Of a stretch of 11,223 bases of DNA, positions 1 to 6,404 are shown piece by piece. The stretch spans positions 1 to 11,223 of the forward strand of contig URPE01000032.1 of assembly GCA_900549625.1 (NCBI GenBank). The letters are read 5' to 3'. The position numbers and the translations under genes were made by a program. Source of the DNA: an uncultured Mycoplasmatota bacterium. Its GTDB lineage: Bacteria; Bacillota_I; Bacilli_A; RF39; UBA660. The number at the start of each line of letters is the position of its first letter. The stretch's first letter is position 1. A model generated the notes under the pieces. That model did no database searches. It saw nothing but the letters and a program-made list of their open reading frames with translations, and was not told the DNA's origin.

Positions 1-17
1 TCTAAATAAAAGAAAAA

Positions 18-41
18 GTAGTTAAAAAATATCTTAACTAC
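18..41. repeat. 8-bp perfect inverted repeat upstream of the UPF0154 gene
   Basis: GTAGTTAA (18-25) and TTAACTAC (34-41) flank an 8-base loop. On the - strand the hairpin is followed by a T-rich tract (complement of the A-rich 7-17), so it has terminator shape in that direction. On the + strand there is no T-tract. It could be the leader hairpin of the first gene or the end of an unseen upstream unit. The window edge prevents a decision. Confidence 0.35.
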
Positions 42-62
42 ATTATACGAGGAGGCAATAAT

Positions 63-272
63 ATGTTACATGATGTATTAATGATTATTATTGGTTTAGT
101 GATTGGACTTATAATTGGCTTTTTTGGGGCTAGGGCTATGATGAAGAAATATATGAAAAAGAATCCCCCAATTAATGAAAAGATGATTGAAGTAATGATG
201 AGTAGCATGGGAAGAAAGCCAAGTCAAAAGCAAGTGCGTCAAGTTATGAGTCAAATGAACCGTTATATGTAA
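63..272 (+). CDS. UPF0154 (YneF-like) small membrane protein
   Basis: This 69-residue protein has one N-terminal membrane helix (about residues 4-24, rich in Ile, Leu and Gly), then the basic stretch ARAMMKKYMKKNPPINEKM and a C-terminal MGRKPSQKQV segment. That order, and the KNPPIN and GRKPSQK blocks, are the signature of the UPF0154/YneF family of Bacilli and Mollicutes. The length matches the usual 70 or so residues. The family is conserved but has no established biochemical role. The N-terminus probably faces out and the basic tail lies in the cytoplasm. The start is secure: GAGGAGG at 49-55 lies 7 bases before the ATG. A hairpin terminator begins in its stop codon, so it seems to end a transcription unit. 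Confidence 0.9.
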   Translation: MLHDVLMIIIGLVIGLIIGFFGARAMMKKYMKKNPPINEKMIEVMMSSMGRKPSQKQVRQVMSQMNRYM

Positions 273-300
273 ACTAGATTTAATGCTAGTTTATTTTTTT
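271..300 (+). terminator. Intrinsic terminator after the UPF0154 gene
   Basis: AAACTAG (271-277) pairs with CTAGTTT (286-292) around an 8-base loop and is followed by A and seven Ts (294-300). The stem starts within the TAA stop codon. Confidence 0.8.
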
Positions 301-342
301 ATATAAACTATTAAATATCCAACATAATTTGGATAATTGTTA

Positions 343-371
343 TTGTAAATATTTAAATACTTTGCCATAAT
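343..371 (+). promoter_or_regulatory. Probable promoter of the DUF308 gene
   Basis: TTGTAA (343-348) and CATAAT (366-371) are 17 bases apart, and a TG at 363-364 gives an extended -10. The predicted start of transcription near 378 would leave a leader of only about 12 nt that begins close to the GGAGG site, which is unusually short. A start a few bases upstream is possible. Confidence 0.45.
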
Positions 372-389
372 ATGGTTAGGAGGCTAAGT

Positions 390-938
390 ATGTTAAAAGA
401 TGTTTTAAAAAGTTATGAAAGAGATTCAATTGTTATTTCGGTTTTATTTGCTATTTTAGGTGTTTTCTTAGTAGTTAATCCAACTAAATCTATTACTTCA
501 ATTGTTTTTGCTTTTGGGGTTTTATTACTTGGTAGTGGTGTTATTTCTGTTTTAAACTATACAATAATTCCACCTGAAGAAAAAATTTATAGTTTAGATT
601 TTTTAAGAGGGATACTAACTATTATAACTGGTATATTAACTATTATTTTTAAAGATGATTTAGTAAATGTTTTACCTATTTTATTAGGATTATTTATTAT
701 TTTTAACCATTTGTTTAAAATGCAAATGACATTTAATTTCTCTTCAATACTAATGGGTAGTTCGGTATGGTTTATCATTTTAGAAATTCTATTTATTATA
801 CTAGGAATTCTTTTGATACTTAATCCGTTTGAAGGGTTGGTAGCGATTGGTTCTTTAGCTGGTATATTTCTTATTATTAGTGAAATAGGAAATATTATTA
901 GTAGTATAGTTATTTTAAGAAAAATTAAAAAGTACTAG
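390..938 (+). CDS. DUF308 / HdeD-like multi-pass membrane protein
   Basis: This 182-residue, strongly hydrophobic protein has about six predicted membrane helices. The phrase G-hydrophobic-L-x-x-NP recurs: LGVFLVVNPTKSI near the N-terminus and LGILLILNPFEGL near the C-terminus, each followed by a Gly-rich helix. This internal repeat is typical of the DUF308/HdeD family, whose E. coli namesake is linked to acid resistance. Its molecular function is not known, and I would not carry the acid-stress role over to this protein. I chose ATG 390 over the in-frame ATG 372 because TAGGAGG (377-383) lies 6 bases before 390 and would sit inside the longer version. The gene has its own promoter and terminator and looks monocistronic. 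Confidence 0.8.
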   Translation: MLKDVLKSYERDSIVISVLFAILGVFLVVNPTKSITSIVFAFGVLLLGSGVISVLNYTIIPPEEKIYSLDFLRGILTIITGILTIIFKDDLVNVLPILLGLFIIFNHLFKMQMTFNFSSILMGSSVWFIILEILFIILGILLILNPFEGLVAIGSLAGIFLIISEIGNIISSIVILRKIKKY

Positions 939-953
939 GTTAGTGCTTTTTTT
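927..953 (+). terminator. Intrinsic terminator overlapping the end of the DUF308 gene
   Basis: AAAAAGTACT (927-936) pairs over all 10 bases, with one G-U pair, with AGTGCTTTTT (942-951) around a 5-base loop. The T-run extends to 953. The 5' arm encodes the last codons (Lys-Lys-Tyr) and reaches the stop codon. Confidence 0.8.
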
Positions 954-995
954 CATATAATTAGATAAAATAGAAATTAAAAATACAAAAACTAA

Positions 996-1025
996 TTGAC
1001 TTAATTAGAGTATTCGTGATATTCT
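996..1025 (+). promoter_or_regulatory. Promoter of the single-helix disordered protein gene
   Basis: TTGACT (996-1001) and TATTCT (1020-1025) are 18 bases apart. TG at 1017-1018 forms an extended -10. Both hexamers are good matches to the housekeeping sigma consensus, and the position suits the gene starting at 1063. Confidence 0.6.
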
Positions 1026-1037
1026 ATTTCTAGAATA
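1020..1037. repeat. Inverted repeat over the -10 and transcription start
   Basis: TATTCTA (1020-1026) and TAGAATA (1031-1037) form a perfect 7-bp inverted repeat with a 4-base spacer. The left arm contains the proposed -10 hexamer and the right arm covers the expected start of transcription. It could be a dimeric repressor operator. The arms are AT-rich, so chance cannot be excluded. Confidence 0.4.
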
Positions 1038-1062
1038 AAAGAAGAATAAAAGGTGATTGTTT

Positions 1063-1899
1063 ATGAAATTTTTAGAAAATTTATATGAAATGGAAAATTT
1101 TGGCTTGTATTTATTTGCTATTATAGGTATTTTAATAGTTTTATTTATGATAGTGTTATTACTTGGTAAGAGAGATGAAAAGAAAAGAAAAGAAGAAGAA
1201 AAGAAAGAAATAGAAAATAATACTAATGTTACACAAGATACTAATATTACACAAGAAACTAATAATACTTTAGATACTAATACTAAAGTAGAAGATGAAC
1301 AAAATAGTACAAGTTTTGCTTTTCATGATGAAGTTGTACCAAGTCCAGTAGAGGCACCAGTTAGTGCACCAGTTCAAAATGTAACGTTAGAAGAAGAAAG
1401 TATACCTGAAGTAAAAGAACCTGTGTTTACTACTACTAATAGTGTTTTAAATGATGATGTACCTTCTATAGAACATGAAGAACAACCAAAGCTAGAAGAA
1501 ACTCCTGTAGTTAATGTGGTAACAGAAGAGACTACTCCTAAAATAGAAGCACCAGTTAAAGAATTTGATTTTGATGCGCTTGCTAACGCAATTAGTAGGG
1601 AATTAGAAAGTATTGAGAAAAAGGAAATACCTAAAGTAGAAGAACCAAAAACTATAAATTCAAACTTTAAAACATATGAACCAGTTGATCTAGAAGCTAA
1701 AGAAGAATTAAAAGAAGAAGTTAAGAACGAACCGGTAAAACCAAGACCTGTTATGCCAACTGTATTTAGTTCTGTTTATGTTAATAGAGAAAAGGAAGTA
1801 AAAGAACCGGAAAAGAAAGAAGAACAACCGGTAAAACCATCTTTTGATTTACCAAAAATGGTGGATTTACCTAAAAAAGTAGATGAAAATGATAAGTAA
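1063..1899 (+). CDS. Single-pass membrane protein with long acidic disordered cytoplasmic tail
   Basis: I do not recognise this 278-residue protein. After a short acidic N-terminus it has one membrane helix (about residues 14-35), then a strongly basic/charged stop-transfer stretch (KRDEKKRKEEEKKE). The remaining 230 or so residues are low-complexity, rich in Glu, Lys, Val, Pro and Thr, with repeated phrases such as VTQDTN/ITQETN, KVEEPK and PVKP. The charge pattern predicts N-out/C-in, so the tail would be cytoplasmic. This is the layout of ZipA-like membrane tethers, but I see no globular domain at the C-terminus to support that role. One possible helical segment is FDFDALANAISRELESIEKK (about residues 167-186). 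ATG 1063 was chosen because AGGTGAT (1050-1056) lies 6 bases before it; a TTG at 1057 is in frame but too close. Confidence 0.65.
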   Translation: MKFLENLYEMENFGLYLFAIIGILIVLFMIVLLLGKRDEKKRKEEEKKEIENNTNVTQDTNITQETNNTLDTNTKVEDEQNSTSFAFHDEVVPSPVEAPVSAPVQNVTLEEESIPEVKEPVFTTTNSVLNDDVPSIEHEEQPKLEETPVVNVVTEETTPKIEAPVKEFDFDALANAISRELESIEKKEIPKVEEPKTINSNFKTYEPVDLEAKEELKEEVKNEPVKPRPVMPTVFSSVYVNREKEVKEPEKKEEQPVKPSFDLPKMVDLPKKVDENDK

Positions 1900-1901
1900 A
1901 A

Positions 1902-1929
1902 AAAAGAAGTGTTAATTGACACTTTTTTT
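1902..1929 (+). terminator. Intrinsic terminator after the disordered membrane protein gene
   Basis: AAGTGT (1907-1912) pairs with ACACTT (1919-1924). The stem extends by A-T pairs between the A-run at 1902-1905 and the T-run at 1926-1929. The T-tract of seven bases follows directly. Confidence 0.8.
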
Positions 1930-1948
1930 CTATATTTTATTTTTTGTA

Positions 1949-1957
1949 TGCTATAAT
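1949..1957 (+). promoter_or_regulatory. Extended -10 promoter of the AI-2E family gene
   Basis: TGCTATAAT is a perfect extended -10 (TG at 1949-1950, TATAAT at 1952-1957), about 25 bases before the start codon. No good -35 sits at the expected distance. The TTGACA at 1916-1921 is 30 bases away and belongs to the preceding terminator hairpin. Confidence 0.6.
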
Positions 1958-1982
1958 AATGGAAGAAAAGGAGTTAATGAAT

Positions 1983-3158
1983 ATGAAACTATTTAAACAG
2001 AATGATAAATTAAATATGGAAGAAGTAAATGAAGTAGTTAGTCTTTCTAAAAAAATATTACATTTACTTTACTTTGTTATGATTATTGCCACTGTTTTTA
2101 TTGCCACGTTAATTGCAAGAGAATGGGGAGTATGGAAATTCCTTATTAGTGTCTTAAGTGTTTTATCACCATTTTTTATTGGTTTTATTATAGCTTGGAT
2201 TTTAAATCCGATTGTTACGAAATTGGAAACTAAAAAGATTCCTAGAGCAGTTGGAACAATGATTGTTTATGGGGTATTTTTGGTTGTTGTTTTACTGTTT
2301 ATACGTTTTTTAATACCAACTATATATGAACAGTTACAAGTGTTAATTACTAATTTACCAAGTATTTTTAAAGAATTAGAAGTCTTTATTAATAATATTT
2401 TTAATAAATTAGGTTCGGTTCAAGGGGTAGAACTTGATGAAGTAAAAAATAGTATAATATCTTCAATAGGGAGTTCTTTAAATCATTTTATGACTTCTAT
2501 GCCAACGATGATTATGAATTTTATGGGTAGTTTTTTTTCAAGTATGGTTACTATTTGTTTTGGCCTTGTAATAGGTATTTATATGCTTATTGATTTTGAT
2601 TCTATAAGTGGTCATTTATTACATTTGCTGCCTGAAAAAAATAGGTTTGAGGCCTCACTTTTACTTACTAATATTTCAACTGAAGTAAGAAAGAGTGTTA
2701 ATGGAACTTTACTAGTTGCTACGATGGTCTTTGTTTGTGATAGTATTGGCTTTTTTGTTGCTGGCTTGCAAGCTCCCGTTTTATTTGGACTTTTATGTGG
2801 TATTACAGATTTAATTCCTTATGTTGGACCATATATTGGGGGTGCCGTTGCGGTAATCGTTGGTTTTGCTCAAAGTCCGTTTATTGGTTTTTTAACTTTA
2901 ATCGTTGCCATTGTTGTACAACTTGTTGAGAATAATATTTTGCAACCAATTGTTATGAGTAAGACTATGAAACTTCATCCAGTAACAATTATTGTTGGTC
3001 TATTGATTTTTGAACATTTCTTTGGTATTATAGGGATGATCTTTTGTACTCCATGTATTGCACTTGGTAAAGTTGTATGGCAATTCTTTAAAGAAAAATA
3101 TAATTTATTTCAAGGTAATAATAAATTTACAAGTGATCTAGATGATTTAAATAATTGA
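1983..3158 (+). CDS. AI-2E family transporter (PerM/YtvI-like)
   Basis: This 391-residue membrane protein has about eight helices in the AI-2E/PerM arrangement: helices near residues 27-45, 52-76 and 90-112, a soluble amphipathic stretch (about 112-175), then a cluster of helices from 176 onward. The family hallmark DLIPYVGPYIGG is at 276-287 and VENNILQPIVMSK at 315-327, both typically conserved. Characterised members have been reported to export autoinducer-2 or to act as Na+/H+ antiporters, so the substrate cannot be assigned from sequence. ATG 1983 is preferred: AAAGGAG (1967-1973) lies 9 bases before it, but only 3 bases before the in-frame ATG 1977. It has its own extended -10 promoter. 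No terminator follows, so transcription could run into the T-box leader. Confidence 0.85.
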   Translation: MKLFKQNDKLNMEEVNEVVSLSKKILHLLYFVMIIATVFIATLIAREWGVWKFLISVLSVLSPFFIGFIIAWILNPIVTKLETKKIPRAVGTMIVYGVFLVVVLLFIRFLIPTIYEQLQVLITNLPSIFKELEVFINNIFNKLGSVQGVELDEVKNSIISSIGSSLNHFMTSMPTMIMNFMGSFFSSMVTICFGLVIGIYMLIDFDSISGHLLHLLPEKNRFEASLLLTNISTEVRKSVNGTLLVATMVFVCDSIGFFVAGLQAPVLFGLLCGITDLIPYVGPYIGGAVAVIVGFAQSPFIGFLTLIVAIVVQLVENNILQPIVMSKTMKLHPVTIIVGLLIFEHFFGIIGMIFCTPCIALGKVVWQFFKEKYNLFQGNNKFTSDLDDLNN

Positions 3159-3174
3159 TGATTTAAGATGTAGG

Positions 3175-3333
3175 CTTTTAGTACTTTTAAAGAGAGTAGA
3201 TGTTGGTGGAAATTCTATATTGAAAAAAAGTTTATTGCTACTTAAGGAGATTATTAGGGTTATTCCGTTAAAGATAAATAAGTTAAATTAAGGATGGTAC
3301 CGTCTATATGACTCCTTTGGTGCTGTCCTTTTT
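3175..3333 (+). promoter_or_regulatory. T-box riboswitch, probably alanine-specific
   Basis: The leader contains the conserved T-box sequence AGGATGGTACCGTC (3291-3304; consensus AGGGTGGTACCGCG). Stem I elements include AGAGAGTAGA (3191-3200) and GGTGGAA (3205-3211). A candidate specifier GCT (Ala) at 3237-3239 is followed by ACT and a stem-closing TTAAGGAG. AGGATGGTACC (3291-3301) pairs over 11 bp, three of them G-U, with GGTGCTGTCCT (3319-3329), followed by a T-run to 3333. This is the terminator that excludes the antiterminator. Uncharged tRNA-Ala should stabilise the antiterminator and switch on the downstream genes. The alaS gene two positions downstream agrees with the specifier. The 5' boundary is approximate, and no convincing promoter was found. 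Confidence 0.88.
3291..3333 (+). terminator. Regulated terminator hairpin of the T-box leader
   Basis: An 11-bp stem (3291-3301 with 3319-3329) with a 17-base loop is followed by five Ts. The 5' arm is the T-box sequence itself, so antiterminator and terminator are mutually exclusive. Confidence 0.85.
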
Positions 3334-3351
3334 ATTGTCTTGGGAGGGTAT

Positions 3352-3876
3352 ATGCAGATTATATTGGTAGCTGGTCGGGCAAGAAGTGGTAAGACTTATG
3401 TGGCTCATGAATTAAAAAGTATTTTAGAAACTAATAATAAAAAAGTTATTATTACAGAGTATAGTAAATATGTTAAATTATTTGCTAAGGACATACTTGG
3501 TTGGGATATGATAAGTGAACCAAAACCAAGAACTTTTTTACAAGAACTTGGTAATAGACTAAGAGAGTATTATGACGAATGCTATTTTGTTAATAGAATG
3601 AAAGAAGACATTTTGGTTTATGAAAAATATGCTGATTATCTTATTATTAGTGATGTTAGAATGCCACATGAAATAAGTGATTTAGAAGGATTTAAACCAA
3701 TTAAAATTAAAGTTATTAATGATTATTTAAAAACGGATTTGAGTGAAGAAGAACTTGCTCATATCACAGAACACGCGCTTGATAATTATGATAATTTTGA
3801 TTATATATTAAAAAATAAGAATGAAAAAGAAATTAAAAAAATATTAGAAAATATTGTAAAGGAGATAGAACTATGA
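3352..3876 (+). CDS. P-loop nucleotide kinase, deoxynucleoside monophosphate kinase-like
   Basis: This 174-residue protein opens with a beta strand and a Walker A loop, GRARSGKT (8-15). IISDVRMPHEI (98-108) resembles the SDVRFPNE segment of phage-type dNMP kinases, and TEHALDNYDNFDYIL (139-153) matches their EHALDDYD-type C-terminal motif. These suggest transfer of phosphate from ATP to a nucleoside monophosphate, but the substrate is inferred only from these motifs. ATG 3352 is chosen because GGAGG (3343-3347) lies just before it; the in-frame TTG 3340 has no ribosome site. It is the first gene after the alanine T-box, and its stop overlaps the alaS start by 4 bases (ATGA), so the two are co-transcribed and probably translationally coupled. 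A nucleotide kinase under tRNA-Ala control is unusual. Confidence 0.7.
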   Translation: MQIILVAGRARSGKTYVAHELKSILETNNKKVIITEYSKYVKLFAKDILGWDMISEPKPRTFLQELGNRLREYYDECYFVNRMKEDILVYEKYADYLIISDVRMPHEISDLEGFKPIKIKVINDYLKTDLSEEELAHITEHALDNYDNFDYILKNKNEKEIKKILENIVKEIEL

Positions 3877-5618
3877 ATTTAAAAGATAAATATATTAATT
3901 TTTTTGTTAGTAAGGGACATAGGCAAATACCGTCTGCGCCAGTAGTACCGGAAAATGACCCTAGTGTGTTATTTAATACAGCTGGTATGCAACCATTAAT
4001 ACCTTATTTATTAGGTGAAAAACACCCATATGGCACAAGACTTTGTGATTATCAAAAGTGTGTTAGGACTAATGATTTAGAAGAAATTGGTGATACAACA
4101 CATCATACATTTTTTGAAATGCTTGGTAATTGGAGTTTAGGTGATTACTTTAAAGATGAGTCTATTTCTTGGAGTTTTGAGTTTTTAACGACTGTTTTAA
4201 ATATTCCAGTAGAAAGACTTGCTGTTACAGTATTTGCTGGTAATGATACTATTCCTTTTGACGAGGTTAGTTATAATAAATGGTTAAGTTTGGGTATTAG
4301 AAAAGAAAGAATTGCTAAAACTGTTGAAGATAACTGGTGGCCAAATATGGAACTTTCTGGCCCATGTGGACCTGATACTGAGATTTTTTATTGGCGTAGT
4401 GATGAAGAAATACCAGAAGCTTTTGATACGGAAGATGATCGCTGGGTAGAAATATGGAATAACGTTTTCATGCAATACTTAAAGGATACTGATGGCACAG
4501 TTAGTGAGTTACCTCATAAAAATGTTGATACTGGTATGGGTGTTGAAAGAGTAACAGCTATATTAGAAGGCAAAAATGATAACTACTTATCAAGTATTTG
4601 GTGTGATGTAATCGATTTAATTAGTAAAATAACAGGGTTACCATATCATGGTAATGAAAAGTCAATGCGTATTATAGCTGATCACATTAGGACGGCAGTC
4701 TTTATAAGTGCTGATAAGTCAGGTATTAAACCAAGTAATACTGATCAAGGTTATATTTTAAGAAGATTAATTAGAAGAGCAATAAGACATGCTAAAGAAT
4801 TAAATATTGATATTTTTAGTGATTGGGAACAACAAATAGCTTTGAAAATAATGGCTAAATATGAAGATTACTATGAAGAAATAAAAGAAAATAAAGATAT
4901 TGTTTTAGAGGTTCTTAAAACGGAAAAAGAAAAATTTAATCGTACTTTAAATAAAGGCTTAAAAGAATTTAACCGAGTTGCGGCTTCAAAAAAAGACATT
5001 GATGGAGAAACGGCTTTTCACTTATATGATACATATGGTTTTCCAATTGAACTTACTGTAGAACTTGCTAAAGAACAAAATTTGAATGTTGATGTAGAAG
5101 GCTTTAACAAGAAATTTAAGGCCCATCAAGAATTATCAAGAACAGCTTCCAAAGGTAAATTTAAAGGTGGCTTAGCAGGCGATAGTGTTATTGAAACTAA
5201 GTATCATACCGCAACACATTTACTAAATGCAGCTTTAAAAGTTGTAGTTGGTCCTTCAACACATCAAAGAGGATCTAATATAACTATGGAACGTCTTCGT
5301 TTTGATTTTAACTGTGATCACAAACTTACGGATGATGAAAAGAAGCAAGTGGAAGATTTAGTTAATAAATGGATTAGTGAAGACTTAAAAGTTACAAAAG
5401 AGACTATGAGTAAAGAAGAGGCTATTAAGTCTGGGGCTGAATGTATGTTTATTGAAAAATATCCTGATATTGTTACAGTTTATAGTATTGGCGATATCTC
5501 CAGGGAGTTATGCGGTGGACCACATGTAAATAGTACTGGGGAAATAGGACATTTTCATATCAAAAAAGAAGAAGCATCTAGTGCTGGTGTAAGAAGAATT
5601 AAAGCAGTTATAGATTAA
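3873..5618 (+). CDS. alaS: Alanyl-tRNA synthetase, short form lacking beta-barrel and C-Ala domains
   Basis: This enzyme attaches alanine to tRNA-Ala in the cytoplasm. The class II catalytic core is complete: motif 1 region (about 23-45, NTAGMQP), motif 2 HHTFFEMLGNWSLGDYFK (77-94) and motif 3 GMGVERVTAIL (221-231). The helical tRNA-recognition region follows (DQGYILRRLIRRAIRHA, 291-307). The editing site is present, with HTATH (445-449) and CGGPH (547-551) supplying the zinc-type His/Cys ligands, and the protein stops soon after AGVRRIKAV. Typical bacterial AlaRS has about 870 residues. Here the beta-barrel insert before the editing domain is replaced by a short KGKFKGGLAGD linker (428-437), and the C-terminal dimerisation/C-Ala domain is absent. 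A similar form of about 590 residues occurs in candidate-phyla bacteria, so this is a variant rather than a truncation. AAAGGAG (3858-3864) precedes the ATG. Confidence 0.93.
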   Translation: MNLKDKYINFFVSKGHRQIPSAPVVPENDPSVLFNTAGMQPLIPYLLGEKHPYGTRLCDYQKCVRTNDLEEIGDTTHHTFFEMLGNWSLGDYFKDESISWSFEFLTTVLNIPVERLAVTVFAGNDTIPFDEVSYNKWLSLGIRKERIAKTVEDNWWPNMELSGPCGPDTEIFYWRSDEEIPEAFDTEDDRWVEIWNNVFMQYLKDTDGTVSELPHKNVDTGMGVERVTAILEGKNDNYLSSIWCDVIDLISKITGLPYHGNEKSMRIIADHIRTAVFISADKSGIKPSNTDQGYILRRLIRRAIRHAKELNIDIFSDWEQQIALKIMAKYEDYYEEIKENKDIVLEVLKTEKEKFNRTLNKGLKEFNRVAASKKDIDGETAFHLYDTYGFPIELTVELAKEQNLNVDVEGFNKKFKAHQELSRTASKGKFKGGLAGDSVIETKYHTATHLLNAALKVVVGPSTHQRGSNITMERLRFDFNCDHKLTDDEKKQVEDLVNKWISEDLKVTKETMSKEEAIKSGAECMFIEKYPDIVTVYSIGDISRELCGGPHVNSTGEIGHFHIKKEEASSAGVRRIKAVID

Positions 5619-5635
5619 ATTTAATAATATTTTAT

Positions 5636-5675
5636 ATGGTATGTAAGTATTAAATAAGACACATACCATTTTTTT
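5636..5675 (+). terminator. Intrinsic terminator after alaS
   Basis: ATGGTATGT (5636-5644) pairs perfectly with ACATACCAT (5661-5669) around a 16-base loop and runs into seven Ts (5669-5675). Confidence 0.8.
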
Positions 5676-5696
5676 GTCTTATTAACGTTTATATAT

Positions 5697-5726
5697 TTCA
5701 CTAAAAATTCACATATTTGTTATAAT
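5697..5726 (+). promoter_or_regulatory. Promoter of the two-component operon with TTCAC direct repeats
   Basis: TATAAT at 5721-5726 is a consensus -10. Two TTCAC repeats start at 5697 and 5708, exactly 11 bases apart, the helical spacing used by OmpR/PhoB-type regulators. The first (TTCACT, 5697-5702) also sits where a weak -35 would be, 18 bases before the -10. The same repeat in the same period occurs after the kinase gene, so autoregulation is a reasonable inference. Confidence 0.55.
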
Positions 5727-5747
5727 ATAAGGGAAGTAGGTGATTAT

Positions 5748-6404
5748 GTGAAAATATTAGTTGTCGATGATGAAATGCTTATTCGTAATGTTGTTAGAGA
5801 ATACATGGCTCTTGAGAATTACGAGGTAGAAGAAGCAAGTGATGGAGATGAGGCTATAAATCTTTTTAGAAATAATGATTATGATTTAGTTATTATGGAT
5901 GTAATGATGCCTAAAAAAGATGGCTTTCAAACAGTTAAAGAATTAAAAAAAATTAAAGATACACCAGTTATAATGCTTTCAGCAAGAACTGAGGAATATG
6001 ATAAATTGATTGGTTTTGATATTGGTGTTGATGATTATGTTACTAAACCATTTAGTCCTAAAGAATTAGTGGCTCGGGTAAAAGCTGTTACTAAAAGGCG
6101 TGAAAAACAAACTAGTTATTTAGAATTTGGGGACTTAATGATTGATGATATTGCCCATGAAGTAAAAATTAAAGATAAAGGCATTCCTTTAACACCTAAA
6201 GAGTATGACTTATTAAAGTACTTTGTTTCTAATAATCATATTGCTCTTACAAGAGAACAATTGCTAACAAATATCTGGGGCTATGATTTTTATGGTGATG
6301 ATAGAACAGTTGATACGCATGTAAAAACTTTAAGACATAGATTAGGAGAATATGGTAAATATATTAAAACAATTCGTAAGGTAGGTTATAAATTTGAATA
6401 CTAA
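5748..6404 (+). CDS. OmpR/PhoB-family response regulator
   Basis: This 218-residue DNA-binding regulator of a two-component system has an N-terminal receiver domain (1-115). It carries the acidic pair Asp7-Asp8, phospho-acceptor Asp51 in VIMDVMMP, Ser78 in the LSA motif and Lys100 in VTKPF. A winged-helix DNA-binding domain follows (about 126-218), with the recognition-helix phrase RTVDTHVKTLRHRLG and the wing IRKVGYKFEY. All catalytic residues are present. The start is GTG 5748, supported by GTAGGTG (5736-5742) and by the standard MKILVVDDE opening. The kinase gene overlaps its 3' end by 11 bases. Likely targets are the TTCAC repeat arrays before this gene and after the kinase gene (7780-7818). 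The stimulus is unknown, and there is not enough to separate PhoP, ResD or other subfamilies. Confidence 0.93.
   Translation: MKILVVDDEMLIRNVVREYMALENYEVEEASDGDEAINLFRNNDYDLVIMDVMMPKKDGFQTVKELKKIKDTPVIMLSARTEEYDKLIGFDIGVDDYVTKPFSPKELVARVKAVTKRREKQTSYLEFGDLMIDDIAHEVKIKDKGIPLTPKEYDLLKYFVSNNHIALTREQLLTNIWGYDFYGDDRTVDTHVKTLRHRLGEYGKYIKTIRKVGYKFEY

Noticed and set aside
587..778. 63-codon - strand open frame inside the DUF308 gene
   Set aside because: It is antisense to a well-supported membrane protein, with no ribosome site or recognisable motif.
1916..1921. Perfect TTGACA as a -35 for the AI-2E family gene
   Set aside because: It is 30 bases from the TATAAT and lies within the terminator hairpin of the previous gene; the promoter works better as an extended -10.
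4284..4475. 63-codon open frame on the - strand inside alaS
   Set aside because: It lies opposite conserved alaS coding sequence and is a shadow of it.
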